Shown in pieces: positions 56,601 through 63,509 of a stretch of 64,000 bases of DNA. Position numbers and translations under genes: made by a program. Origin of the DNA: Prevotella sp. (GTDB lineage: Bacteria; Bacteroidota; Bacteroidia; Bacteroidales; Bacteroidaceae); assembly GCA_017554385.1 (NCBI GenBank), contig JAFZIL010000059.1, positions 33,769 to 97,768 on the forward strand. Direction: 5' to 3'. The notes below the pieces were generated by a model, which ran no database searches, was not told where the DNA came from, and saw nothing but the letters and a program-made list of their open reading frames with translations. Each line of letters opens with the position of its first letter. The first letter of the stretch is position 1.

Positions 56601-57324
56601 CGCTGTGAACAATGCATGGCATGAGATTGGCGGCAAGAACGGCAATACACCAGCTACCGACGTAAGCGACAAGCGTGAGGGATGGTGGGGTGCTACCGAC
56701 TTCCAGCTCTACCGTGCACCGGGCTACAGGATGAATGTGACGCCCGGCCAGTTCGGAGCCATCTGTCTGCCTTATACCATCCGTCCTACTGAGGGCATGC
56801 ATTTCTATGCCATCGCAGGTATCACCTCTGACCACCAGAATCTCTGCCTCTATGAAATTGAACAGGTAGACCAGGCACGTCCCTGTATCTTCAAGTCAGA
56901 TAACGCTACGGCTGTGTTCAGCGGCTATGGCAACTACTTCAGCTTCGCTAAGACGCATGACTTCCTGCAGGGCACCTTCAAGGCCACCACACGTCCGGAG
57001 GGATTCTACGTTGTCAACAATGGTCAGTGGGAGCGCCTTAGCCAGGTCACCAATGTCGAGGCCTACTCGGCATGTTTGAAGAAGGATGTTGTCGCCTTAA
57101 TGGCTGAGTACGACACCTGGGAGGATGAACTCATGCCTATCGTTGGAGCAGATATCGACTTTGCCAACGAAATCCTGCTGCCCAACGACCAGCCGACTCT
57201 CGACTCTCGACGCTCTACGCTCCACGACCTCAGCGGTCGTCAGGTAGGCAGCGACAGTCAGCTGCGTTCTGGACTCTATATCCAGGTGGTCAATGGCAAG
57301 GCACGTAAGTATATCAAGCGTTAA
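53608..57324 (+). CDS. GH128-like glycoside hydrolase, multi-domain, secreted
   Basis: The 1238-aa protein has a signal peptide. Residues about 110-235 have a beta/gamma-crystallin-like look ('LTVYSEQNFGGEEC', 'SFKLKRGYMVTFSNRPGGRGYS', 'DRSISSYRVFKWY'). Residues about 255-450 resemble the GH128/Asl1-like catalytic core: 'MKTTNEPRN' with likely acid/base Glu286, 'CDIVDMHCYWP' and 'RPIWISEWCWGASW' with likely nucleophile Glu378. FN3-like and carbohydrate-binding-like domains follow (about 480-770, 870-1040). The tail 'LHDLSGRQVG...GLYIQVVNGKARKYIKR' resembles a type IX sorting signal. GH128 enzymes cut beta-1,3-glucans; substrate here is unproven. It ends 20 nt before the next enzyme gene. Confidence 0.78.
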   Translation: MKKSTTFVRRTVAGMLLLIASSALSWADNTKTTVDQVSSEVTISNDVDYIVNSATPFGTNGKVNIANTEHAVLILNGVKPSAAIKLLSGHVFINGEQAANNVNCQVKIYNRGAIIMPYASDFKPLTVYSEQNFGGEECNDFGLENSGGFMNTLTASKLNNRIRSFKLKRGYMVTFSNRPGGRGYSRCFIAADADLAVAELPGILDRSISSYRVFKWYDTGKVSLAAAAGDWGANNALNVTSTYTWSTGSSMAPDIEVVPHQIYSGYPSAASIGSADFSPHMKTTNEPRNSSDDHPEDLDAILNNWESLMRTGMRLCTPSSWDGSDYWNGTGFLKTFLDSIDARGWRCDIVDMHCYWPEGNFGNLNNWHIGNRPIWISEWCWGASWNSNGAFASGVTENDVKNALTRICNTLNGMDYVERYFYWNGERDPSKLYKNGSLTPAGEMYSKLNSGVGYNKKYNYAPKVPTQKDPTSLTIEFDKLAQTATLKWYEYNGEMNVSMFIQRMRAGGSFEDLVEVERKDLASSYTYVVEDAQAGDQYRIQIEDANHKIRTTKAVTAVSNNLEAGDPIDMNGTTKYLGGNMVANGDFDLGFTGWTTMDGNEPCAPYFQIVPIGGVDGGSYLQSYANGSVATPEQFIKTIFDVSTNTDYYYSGSFANGVTNGGVYLSGDGLTVATAARVFNNTSTDNTWSTNFKTFNTGDSTKVIFYFNMLKRKAQFDKQMLCRLFDTREEAIADGIEKARNKAAIFQQYNTKYNNLNTELAQLVASVTDNDAKALSAVMSHTANAQKAYATMAVIDSLVTVSNALVQLQLSGASILAEAVAKAGAATTAAEIIEARDTLSEAIDNYITSTLQSGVVYESKFNTTNKWTVKCGTYTGGDQRAKEDLGTKFWNAWWSGIDASAGSSQTMEIKQEITNLPHGFYSLSCKAMTEHYCTSDQHAYITSGDQTAVSPVLTADYYDLASRLNMPQADVWQKLTTTPVYVEEGGSVTIGFVGSKSGAVNNAWHEIGGKNGNTPATDVSDKREGWWGATDFQLYRAPGYRMNVTPGQFGAICLPYTIRPTEGMHFYAIAGITSDHQNLCLYEIEQVDQARPCIFKSDNATAVFSGYGNYFSFAKTHDFLQGTFKATTRPEGFYVVNNGQWERLSQVTNVEAYSACLKKDVVALMAEYDTWEDELMPIVGADIDFANEILLPNDQPTLDSRRSTLHDLSGRQVGSDSQLRSGLYIQVVNGKARKYIKR

Positions 57325-57344
57325 TCACTATCTACTTTAATTCA

Positions 57345-60032
57345 ATGAATCTGAAACACCTATATTTGTTACCACTCCTGTTGTCCAGCAACACTCTGCT
57401 GGCACAGGAGACGGTGCGCTCCTCAGGTAGTCTCTACCTGCAGCCTGCCGATAAGTCTGACGTGTGTATTCCCTTCCGCTTCAGCGATGAAGGCCTTCGT
57501 TTCGAACCCACCTGGGGACTCGACATGGCATGGATCAGCAATCAGAACATCAGTAAGGGCATCAACCACATGGGGCGCGACAACATCGGTATAGGGCGCT
57601 CGGCCTTCCGCTTCACCGAGCCTCTTGTCAACGACTCCGCGCTGGCTTCTTCGGTCATCACGACACTTCGCACACGTACCAGTGCTTTCAACCGTATAAG
57701 ACAGGATCTGCCTATCGTGCTTACGGCCGATCAGGAAGCCGGTACTTGCGACTATTTCGTTGTCAACAAGAGTGCCAAGACCGACCATTGGGCAGCGATG
57801 ATCAATAGTCACGTCCATTGGATTCAGGCCAACTCCAAGCATCCCGTCATTGGTGTCTCGCCCTTCAACGAGCCCGATTTCTGGACTACGGAGGAGGGTG
57901 CCACTACGGGGAAACAGAAAGAGGTGGCCCGCCTGCTGAAGCAGAACTATCCGCGTATGGCCGATATTGCTATGGTTGGAGGCAACACCCTCAACGACGA
58001 TAAGGCATGGGAATGGTACAACGACGGCAAGGAGTACTACGACTGGGGCAATACCCATCAGCTGGCAGGCTCGTTCGATAACTATGCTGGCTTCTTCCAG
58101 AAGGTAACTGCCGACGGCAAGATTGGCTATGCCGACGAGATGCACAACGTAGGCGAGGCTATGGTGGGACTCGAGTACGGAATGACCGTTGGTATATGGT
58201 GGGGCTTCGACAGCCGTGCACGCGGTGAGTTCTGCGACATCAGCCGCAACGGTGTGCGCCTCTCCTATGCTGAGCACCGCAACAACTGGACTTCGGCCTC
58301 TGTCTACCGCCACGACCAGGGAGCTGTCAAGGCTTTCGTTGGTTCCAGCGAGCGACAGGCATATACCACGTCCTACCTTTTCGTTTCACCCGAACGTGAT
58401 GTCTACTACGACGGCTATGGTCCCGTGCGCGAGATGCGTTCTGTGATTCTTGGTGGCACTGGCTATCAGAAGGGTCAGACCAATGCCGAGCGCGTTATCG
58501 ACATCACTTGGGGACCCGATGTGCAGCCTACTCAGATTACCGAGGGCGTCTACAAAATTGTCAACAAGGCCACGGGTACCGTTGCTACTGTCAACAGCTC
58601 CAACATCAACGTAGCCAAGGACAACGGAGCCAAGACACAGCGTTGGACGATAAAGCCTGCCACCAACCGCACCGGAGGCGACCTGTCCTTCTACGACATA
58701 GAGTCGTTAAGCAACGCCCAGACACGTATGAACGTTCAAGACTTCAGCACCAGCGACAATGCTAACGTCATGGCCTACAGTCAGAACGAGACCCCTTCGA
58801 GCAACGAACAATGGTACCTTGAATATGTAGGTGACGGCTACTACTACATCCGCAACCGTGAGAGTGCCCTCTACCTCGCCTCTGCCGGTACCTCCTCCGT
58901 TGTCCAGGTCAATGTGGTACAGCGCAAGAAGCTCGATGGCGAACTGCGTGACCAACAGCTATGGCGCATACTGCCCAGCGACATCACCTACGAGACAACT
59001 CCTCCCGCACAGCCTGCCAACCTCATTGCCGAGGCTAATCCTGCCTCCGTACGGCTCACGTGGAATGCCGTTGGCGACGAAGACCTTGATGGTTACATGA
59101 TTCTTCGTGGCATAGCAGGCGACGAATCGTCGTGGAACACTATTGCCCGCCGAATCACCACTACCTACTACGTCGACAACACCTGTCAGCAGGGTACTGC
59201 CTATAGTTATAAGGTGAAGGCCATCGACAAGGCACAGAATCTCTCCGAGCCCTCTGAGCCTGTCAATGCCACGCCTACTGGCGAACCTGCGCTCATCGCA
59301 CGCTGGCAGTTCGATGGCGATACCTTCGATGCAACGCCTAACATGATGGATGCTGCACTCAAGGGTAACGTGCTCTATCCCTCTGACCATAAGTCGGGTG
59401 AGAAGTCCATACGTCTTTCCTCAACCACCTACGTACAGCTGCCATACGAGATTGCCAATAGCGAGGAGCTCACCATAGCCATGTGGGTGAAGTGGTCTAC
59501 CGCCTCCAACTGGCAACGCATCTTCGACTTTGGCAACGACACCGAGCACTACATGTTTCTCACGCCTTCCAACGGCTCCACTAATGTCATGCGTTTCGCC
59601 ATCAAGAACGGAGGCAACGAGCAGACACTCGACTGTCCTACGAAGCTGACGACCAACCAGTGGAAGTATGTTGCCGTGAGCATTGGACGCGAAAAGACCG
59701 TCATCTTCATCGACGGCGAGGAAGCTGCCAGCACCACGGGTATCACCATCCGTCCGTCTGACATCCGCCCCGTGCTCAACTACTTCGGTCGCAGCCAGTT
59801 CAATACCGATCCGTATTTCCTTGGAAGCATCGACGATGCACGCGTCTACAACTATGCCCTCGATGCCGATGGCGTACGTGAGGCGATGGAAGACAAGACT
59901 GTCGACGGTATCAGCTCTTCGCCCTTCACCACCAGTCCTTCACCCTCTACTATCTACGATCTCTCCGGTCGCAAACTCCCGACGGTGAAGCCCGGCATCA
60001 ATATCATTGACAAGAAAAAGGTGATGCGTTAA
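57345..60032 (+). CDS. Clan GH-A-like glycoside hydrolase with ricin-like, FN3 and LamG-like modules, secreted
   Basis: The 895-aa protein has a signal peptide (MNLKHLYLLPLLLSSNTLLAQ). Residues about 40-370 look like a TIM-barrel hydrolase: 'IGVSPFNEPDFW' gives Asn-Glu176-Pro, typical of a clan GH-A acid/base, and 'KIGYADEMHN' holds Glu265 as candidate nucleophile. I could not assign a numbered family. A ricin-type lectin-like region ('EGVYKIVNKATGTVATV', residues about 390-545) follows, then an FN3 domain (about 550-645), a LamG/concanavalin-like domain (about 650-850) and the tail 'IYDLSGRKLPTVKPGINIIDKKKVMR'. It is co-transcribed with the GH128-like gene. Confidence 0.78.
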   Translation: MNLKHLYLLPLLLSSNTLLAQETVRSSGSLYLQPADKSDVCIPFRFSDEGLRFEPTWGLDMAWISNQNISKGINHMGRDNIGIGRSAFRFTEPLVNDSALASSVITTLRTRTSAFNRIRQDLPIVLTADQEAGTCDYFVVNKSAKTDHWAAMINSHVHWIQANSKHPVIGVSPFNEPDFWTTEEGATTGKQKEVARLLKQNYPRMADIAMVGGNTLNDDKAWEWYNDGKEYYDWGNTHQLAGSFDNYAGFFQKVTADGKIGYADEMHNVGEAMVGLEYGMTVGIWWGFDSRARGEFCDISRNGVRLSYAEHRNNWTSASVYRHDQGAVKAFVGSSERQAYTTSYLFVSPERDVYYDGYGPVREMRSVILGGTGYQKGQTNAERVIDITWGPDVQPTQITEGVYKIVNKATGTVATVNSSNINVAKDNGAKTQRWTIKPATNRTGGDLSFYDIESLSNAQTRMNVQDFSTSDNANVMAYSQNETPSSNEQWYLEYVGDGYYYIRNRESALYLASAGTSSVVQVNVVQRKKLDGELRDQQLWRILPSDITYETTPPAQPANLIAEANPASVRLTWNAVGDEDLDGYMILRGIAGDESSWNTIARRITTTYYVDNTCQQGTAYSYKVKAIDKAQNLSEPSEPVNATPTGEPALIARWQFDGDTFDATPNMMDAALKGNVLYPSDHKSGEKSIRLSSTTYVQLPYEIANSEELTIAMWVKWSTASNWQRIFDFGNDTEHYMFLTPSNGSTNVMRFAIKNGGNEQTLDCPTKLTTNQWKYVAVSIGREKTVIFIDGEEAASTTGITIRPSDIRPVLNYFGRSQFNTDPYFLGSIDDARVYNYALDADGVREAMEDKTVDGISSSPFTTSPSPSTIYDLSGRKLPTVKPGINIIDKKKVMR

Positions 60033-60048
60033 GATTCAGGGCAGACAT

Positions 60049-60132
60049 AAAAAATGGGAATCGATCTTCACAGACAGATTCCCTATAAAAAAACTTTGGA
60101 AAATGATAAATATAGATTAAAATTACTAGTTA
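60049..60132 (-). ncRNA. Candidate small RNA (about 85 nt) with consensus promoter and terminator
   Basis: On the minus strand TTTG (60171-60168), a 20-nt spacer and TAACTTTG followed by CAACC (60147-60140) form a full promoter in the gap after maf. The transcript would end in a hairpin GGGAATC...GATTCCC (60083-60056) followed by A and TTTTTT (60054-60049). No ORF. The hairpin loop contains CTGTGAAG, also present in the loop of the candidate at 8072-8166. The hairpin would also terminate the maf transcript. Confidence 0.55.
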
Positions 60133-60244
60133 TCGGTTGCAAAGTTACGATTATTTGTTGTATAGTCCAAAACTTTTCAACAAATTCTTTGCTAAAAATT
60201 CTTAATGTCGTGGTGCCTTGGCCGTTGCTGTAACGGAATGTCTG

Positions 60245-60826
60245 CTACATGGTGCTCAGCTCTGTGTAGATGCGCTGTACCGGCAGGCCCATGACGTTGA
60301 AGTAACTGCCGTTGAGGCCGGTAACGCCGATGTAGCCTATCCACTCCTGTATGCCGTAGGCACCTGCTTTGTCGTAGGGCTGATAATGTGTGATGTAGTG
60401 GTTGATTTCCTCGTCAGTAAGCGATTTGAAGGTGACATCGGTAGTGACCGAGAACTGGCGTTGCTTGGTATTCGTGGTAAGACATACGCCGGTAATGACT
60501 TGGTGCGTACGTCCGCTGATGGTGCTGAGCATACGATGTGCGTCAGCCTCGTCATGGGGCTTTCCCATGACCTCACCGTCGACAACGACAATGGTGTCTG
60601 CCGTAATCACCAGCTCGTTGCCAGTCATCGTCTGTTTATAGGCATCGGCTTTCTTTGCGGCAATAAACTGGGCTATATCGCCTACGGGCAGGGTATCGGG
60701 GTAGTGCTCGTCAATGTCGGGGAGCACGCGAATGTCGAAGTCAATGCCGAGACCGGCAAGCAATTCCCGGCGACGCGGAGAGTTGCTCGCCAAGATGATA
60801 TGGTAGTTGTTTAGATTCTGGAGCAT
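60245..60826 (-). CDS. maf: Maf-family nucleoside triphosphate pyrophosphatase
   Basis: The 193-aa enzyme has the Maf signature 'IILASNSPRRRELLAGLGIDFDI', 'AAKKADAYK', 'VITADTIVVVDGEVMGKPHDEADAHRML' and 'YDKAGAYGIQEWIGYIGVTGLNGSYFNVMGLPV'. Maf/YhdE proteins hydrolyse non-canonical or UTP/dTTP nucleotides and limit mutation. The start ATG at 60826 is preceded at 2 nt by a 15-bp tandem repeat, so translation initiation there may depend on the repeat. It is the last gene of the nitroreductase-DUF2520-KdsC-like-maf run. Confidence 0.96.
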   Translation of the reverse strand: MLQNLNNYHIILASNSPRRRELLAGLGIDFDIRVLPDIDEHYPDTLPVGDIAQFIAAKKADAYKQTMTGNELVITADTIVVVDGEVMGKPHDEADAHRMLSTISGRTHQVITGVCLTTNTKQRQFSVTTDVTFKSLTDEEINHYITHYQPYDKAGAYGIQEWIGYIGVTGLNGSYFNVMGLPVQRIYTELSTM

Positions 60827-60827
60827 G

Positions 60828-60866
60828 GAATGAAGAAGCTTAGAATGAAGAAGCTTAGAATGAATA
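60828..60866. repeat. 15-bp tandem repeat directly upstream of the maf start codon
   Basis: GAATGAAGAAGCTTA occurs twice in tandem (60828-60842, 60843-60857) with a partial third copy (GAATGAATA). It fills most of the space between the KdsC-like gene and the maf ATG. Confidence 0.85.
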
Positions 60867-60891
60867 ATCTATGCGCGATGGGGTAGGGAGA

Positions 60892-61410
60892 CTACCAGCC
60901 AAAGGCACGTTCGTCCATGAGCCATTTGCCTTGGGCGCGAAGCGTCTGTTCTATCACGTCGCGGGCACAGCCTTGTCCGCCGTTGCGCTCGCTGATGTAG
61001 ATGCTGGCCTCTCGCACTTCTATGCATGCGTCTTTGGGACAGACGGGGCAGCCCACGCGCCGCATGATTTCGAGGTCGGGGATATCGTCGCCCATGTACA
61101 TGATCTCGTCGTCCTGCAGCTGGTATTTTGCGAGAAAATCGTTGTAGACCTTTATCTTCACCGCACAGCCCATGTGAATGTCGGTGACGCCCAGACCGCT
61201 GTAGCGAGTACGCAGCGACTCGACGTTGGCTCCGGTCATAATGGCAATGCGCAGGCCGAGCTTCATGGCCAACTGTATGGCGTAGCCGTCCTTGATGTTC
61301 ACCGTGCGGAGCGGAGTACCGCTCTCGGGTAGGGTGATGGTTTCCTGACTGAGTACGCCATCGACATCAAAGATGATGGCGCGTATCTTTGTGAGGTCGT
61401 AGTTGATCAT
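60892..61410 (-). CDS. KdsC-like HAD phosphatase (3-deoxy-D-manno-octulosonate 8-phosphate phosphatase family)
   Basis: The 172-aa protein has HAD motif I '[14 protein letters not shown]' (Asp-x-Asp), motif II '[16 protein letters not shown]' and motif IV '[24 protein letters not shown]'. The small size without a cap and 'GDDxPDLE' are typical of KdsC, which makes Kdo for lipopolysaccharide. The motif I 'DVDGVL' loop matches this family. ATG 61410 directly follows the TAA of the DUF2520 gene. Confidence 0.88.
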   Translation of the reverse strand: MINYDLTKIRAIIFDVDGVLSQETITLPESGTPLRTVNIKDGYAIQLAMKLGLRIAIMTGANVESLRTRYSGLGVTDIHMGCAVKIKVYNDFLAKYQLQDDEIMYMGDDIPDLEIMRRVGCPVCPKDACIEVREASIYISERNGGQGCARDVIEQTLRAQGKWLMDERAFGW

Positions 61411-62208
61411 TTAACGTTGAGGGGTTGAGGGTTGAGGGTTCTTGGATGCGTGGATGCTCTTGCTCATCAGGTCGTAGACCTCGCGAACCATCGGCCATTC
61501 GGCCAGTAGGCTGCTCTGAGCTGCTATCACCTGTTCGTCGAAGCGTACAGCGGGCCCTGTCTGCGCGTCGAGCGGATGCATGGTCTTCACCTTCTCTGCC
61601 GTCTCTTCGATCAGGGGGAGCATCGTGTCGAAGGTCAGGCCGTGGGCTTCAAGTATCTGTGCCGACAAGGCATAGCAGTGGTTCACGAAGTTGCTGGCAA
61701 AGACAGCTGCGAGGTGCAGGTGGCGGCGGTCGTCGGACGGCAGTTCTGTCACCCTGTCGCTCACAGACTCTGCAATGTAGTGGGCAAGACGTAGCGTCTC
61801 GTCGTTGTTGGCTTCTACGAATACGGGTATCTTGTGAAAGTCCGGCTTCCGCTCTTTCGAGAAGGTCTGCATGGGATAAATGACACCATAACGACTGGCT
61901 CCTGCTGTCGCGAATACCGACATGGGTATGGAGCCGGCAGTATGAAAGAACGCCTCCTGGCTCCTGTCCGGTATCAGTTCCGACAGCAGCTGCGTGATGA
62001 CGGCATCCTTCACCGCGATGATGAATGCATCGGCATGCAGGGGCAGCGACCCAATGCTGTCGGTAGCCACTCCTCCCACTATCGATGCGAGCCCCTCTGC
62101 CGATGTCATCGTCCTGCTGTAGACGGCAGTCACCTCATGGCCAGCAGCACAGAGAGCCTGGGACAGTTGAGTGGCCAGCCTGCCGGCACCAACAAATACG
62201 AACTTCAT
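61411..62208 (-). CDS. DUF2520 / Rossmann-like dehydrogenase-type protein
   Basis: The 265-aa protein has an NAD(P)-binding start 'MKFVFVGAGRLATQLSQALCAAGHEV', 'DAFIIAVKDAVITQLLSELI', and 'FFHTAGSIPMSVF' followed by 'GVIYPMQTFSKERKPDF', all typical of the Rossmann-like plus DUF2520 pair. The C-terminal helical DUF2520 domain holds 'HLAAVFASNFVNHCYALSAQILE'. The substrate is not established. The tail NPQPSTPQR is encoded by a 7-bp TTGAGGG repeat that runs into the stop. It lies 1 nt from the nitroreductase gene. Confidence 0.9.
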   Translation of the reverse strand: MKFVFVGAGRLATQLSQALCAAGHEVTAVYSRTMTSAEGLASIVGGVATDSIGSLPLHADAFIIAVKDAVITQLLSELIPDRSQEAFFHTAGSIPMSVFATAGASRYGVIYPMQTFSKERKPDFHKIPVFVEANNDETLRLAHYIAESVSDRVTELPSDDRRHLHLAAVFASNFVNHCYALSAQILEAHGLTFDTMLPLIEETAEKVKTMHPLDAQTGPAVRFDEQVIAAQSSLLAEWPMVREVYDLMSKSIHASKNPQPSTPQR

Positions 62209-62209
62209 C

Positions 62210-62737
62210 TTAGAACTTGTCGATATGTACGTTTTCCCACTTCAGCTTGTCCTCGTTCTGCGGCTTCCGCTCGTCGGCAGGATGGCCTATGCCCAGTATG
62301 CAGAGCACGTGGAGGTTCTCGGGAATGTCAAGCACGCCCTGAATGACGGTGTCGGCTGTGGTGCCGTCTTCAAGTCCGCGTCCGCGCATCTGTGCCCAGC
62401 ACGAGCCAAGCCCAAGGTCAGCAGCCTGATACTGCATGGCGATGGCGGCTATCGAGCCGTCTTCAATCCAGCAGTCGTTCTGCTGTGGGTCGCCCAGTAC
62501 GACGATGGCAAGGGGAGCACCTTTGAGGAACTGCGAGCCGAGGTCTTTGGCATCAGCCAGTTTCTCGATGTCAGTAGGATCGTCAACGACGACAAACTGC
62601 CAGGCACGCTGACCTTTCGATGTGGGTGACATGAGTGCTGCACGGAGAATGAGCTTCACGTCCTCGGCATCAATCTCCTCGGTGGTAAACTTGCGGTGCG
62701 AGCGTCGCTGCTGCACCAAATCCTTGAAATTACTCAT
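62210..62737 (-). CDS. Nitroreductase family protein
   Basis: The 175-aa protein begins MSNFKDLVQQRRSHRKFTTE, the usual FMN-binding 'RRSxRxF' start. It then shows 'AALMSPTSKGQRAWQFVVVDD', 'CWIEDGSIAAIAMQYQAADLGLGSCWAQMRGRGLED', and 'VLCILGIGHPADERKPQ'. It is a flavin-dependent oxidoreductase; the physiological substrate is unknown. First gene of the minus-strand run, with two tandem promoters upstream. Confidence 0.93.
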   Translation of the reverse strand: MSNFKDLVQQRRSHRKFTTEEIDAEDVKLILRAALMSPTSKGQRAWQFVVVDDPTDIEKLADAKDLGSQFLKGAPLAIVVLGDPQQNDCWIEDGSIAAIAMQYQAADLGLGSCWAQMRGRGLEDGTTADTVIQGVLDIPENLHVLCILGIGHPADERKPQNEDKLKWENVHIDKF

Positions 62738-62767
62738 AGCTGTTTCCTGTTCTTTTACAATTCAGGT

Positions 62768-62884
62768 GCAAAGTTACGAAAAGTCGAGAGCAAAACAAAG
62801 AAATCTTGTTTCTTTTTTTGCCGAGACGGAGTATCTTCGCGCTCGTATGAGCGCAAAGTTACGAAAAGTCGAGAGGAATGCAAA
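62768..62884 (-). promoter_or_regulatory. Two tandem promoters on a duplicated 23-bp segment upstream of the nitroreductase gene
   Basis: The segment GCAAAGTTACGAAAAGTCGAGAG occurs at 62768-62790 and 62853-62875 as a 23-bp direct repeat 85 bp apart. Each copy contains TAACTTTG on the minus strand (62776-62769 and 62861-62854). Each has a TTTG exactly 19 nt upstream (62799-62796 and 62884-62881). Both face the nitroreductase gene. Confidence 0.75.
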
Positions 62885-62896
62885 AGAAAAGCGCAG

Positions 62897-62939
62897 AAAA
62901 AAAACGCCGCCCCCCCCTGCTTTTGACAGAGCCTCGGCG
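62897..62939 (-). terminator. Minus-strand terminator-like repeat, near copy of 23602-23644
   Basis: CGCCG...CGGCG with an inner region CCCTGCTTTT...CAGAGCCT matches the element at 23602-23644 in order and spacing, again with a run of A (T on the minus strand) at 62897-62904. It contains an eight-C run. Confidence 0.6.
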
Positions 62940-62944
62940 ACCAT

Positions 62945-63069
62945 ATGGGAGTGAAGGGACAAATGACTTGCTGTTTGTTTTGGGAATTGGGAGAGCCACA
63001 GAGTATTGTCCTCTAATTCAAGTGATGGAAGTGGTGAAACGGCCCCTACATTGACGGCCTTTCACTTAC
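62945..63069. other. Non-coding stretch with a short shared motif
   Basis: No gene seen. CAGAGTATTGTCC near 63000 recurs near 24118, in the region that holds the other copy of the terminator-like repeat. Confidence 0.5.
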
Positions 63070-63179
63070 GAGAACTATCTTCGCTGCCTTCGAGAACTAC
63101 TCACGCAGTCGGTGAGAACTACTCACGCAGTCGGTGAGAACTATTCCTGCTGCCGGTGAGAACTACTCATACAGAATCC
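63070..63179. repeat. Five tandem 22-bp repeats
   Basis: Units start at 63070, 63092, 63114, 63136 and 63158, all beginning GAGAACTA. Units 2 and 3 are identical (GAGAACTACTCACGCAGTCG + GT). The same family appears at 24988-25053. The exact 22-bp period is two helical turns, as in protein-binding iterons. Confidence 0.9.
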
Positions 63180-63195
63180 TGAACTTTTGTTGCAC

Positions 63196-63320
63196 TGTTG
63201 CAGTGTTGCAGTTCTCTAAAGGGTATCTCCATACCCTAAACATACTTCTATATTTATATATAATTATAGAGTTATTTTTTGACCTTCATAAATCTATTTT
63301 GGAACTGCAACACTGCAACA
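63196..63320. repeat. 19-bp perfect inverted repeat made of TGCAACA units around an AT-rich core
   Basis: TGTTGCAGTGTTGCAGTTC (63196-63214) is perfectly inverted at 63302-63320, and the 9-bp unit CACTGCAAC continues in tandem to about 63336. Between the arms are a small hairpin GGGTAT-CTCC-ATACCC (63221-63236) and an AT-rich stretch (63240-63300). Confidence 0.9.
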
Positions 63321-63447
63321 CTGCAACGCTGCAACAGAACCAAATGAACCCCAAGACACCAATTAACATAAGAACAATACTGGCCAAGCATTGCTTTCCA
63401 TTCGCTTATTGCAATATTGCATTGCATTTGTTTTTCAAGAATATAAT

Positions 63448-63483
63448 ATCCCCCGCCATCGACTGAATGCGATAGCGGGGGAT
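63448..63483 (-). terminator. Terminator of the decayed gene at 63510-63780
   Basis: ATCCCCCGC-CATCG pairs with CGATAGCGGGGGAT. On the minus strand the one mismatch becomes a G-T pair. A T-rich tract (ATTATATTC) follows. It lies 27 nt after the stop codon of the decayed gene. Confidence 0.7.
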
Positions 63484-63509
63484 TATTATAAATCCGCAAA
63501 GGAATTAGT

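Noticed and set aside
63070-63179. CRISPR array
   Set aside because: The 22-bp units are directly adjacent with no spacers and vary in sequence; no cas genes are present.
63134-63466. 110-codon plus-strand ORF near the right end
   Set aside because: It is built from the 22-bp and TGCAAC repeats and an AT-rich stretch; Cys/His/Leu-rich nonsense composition.
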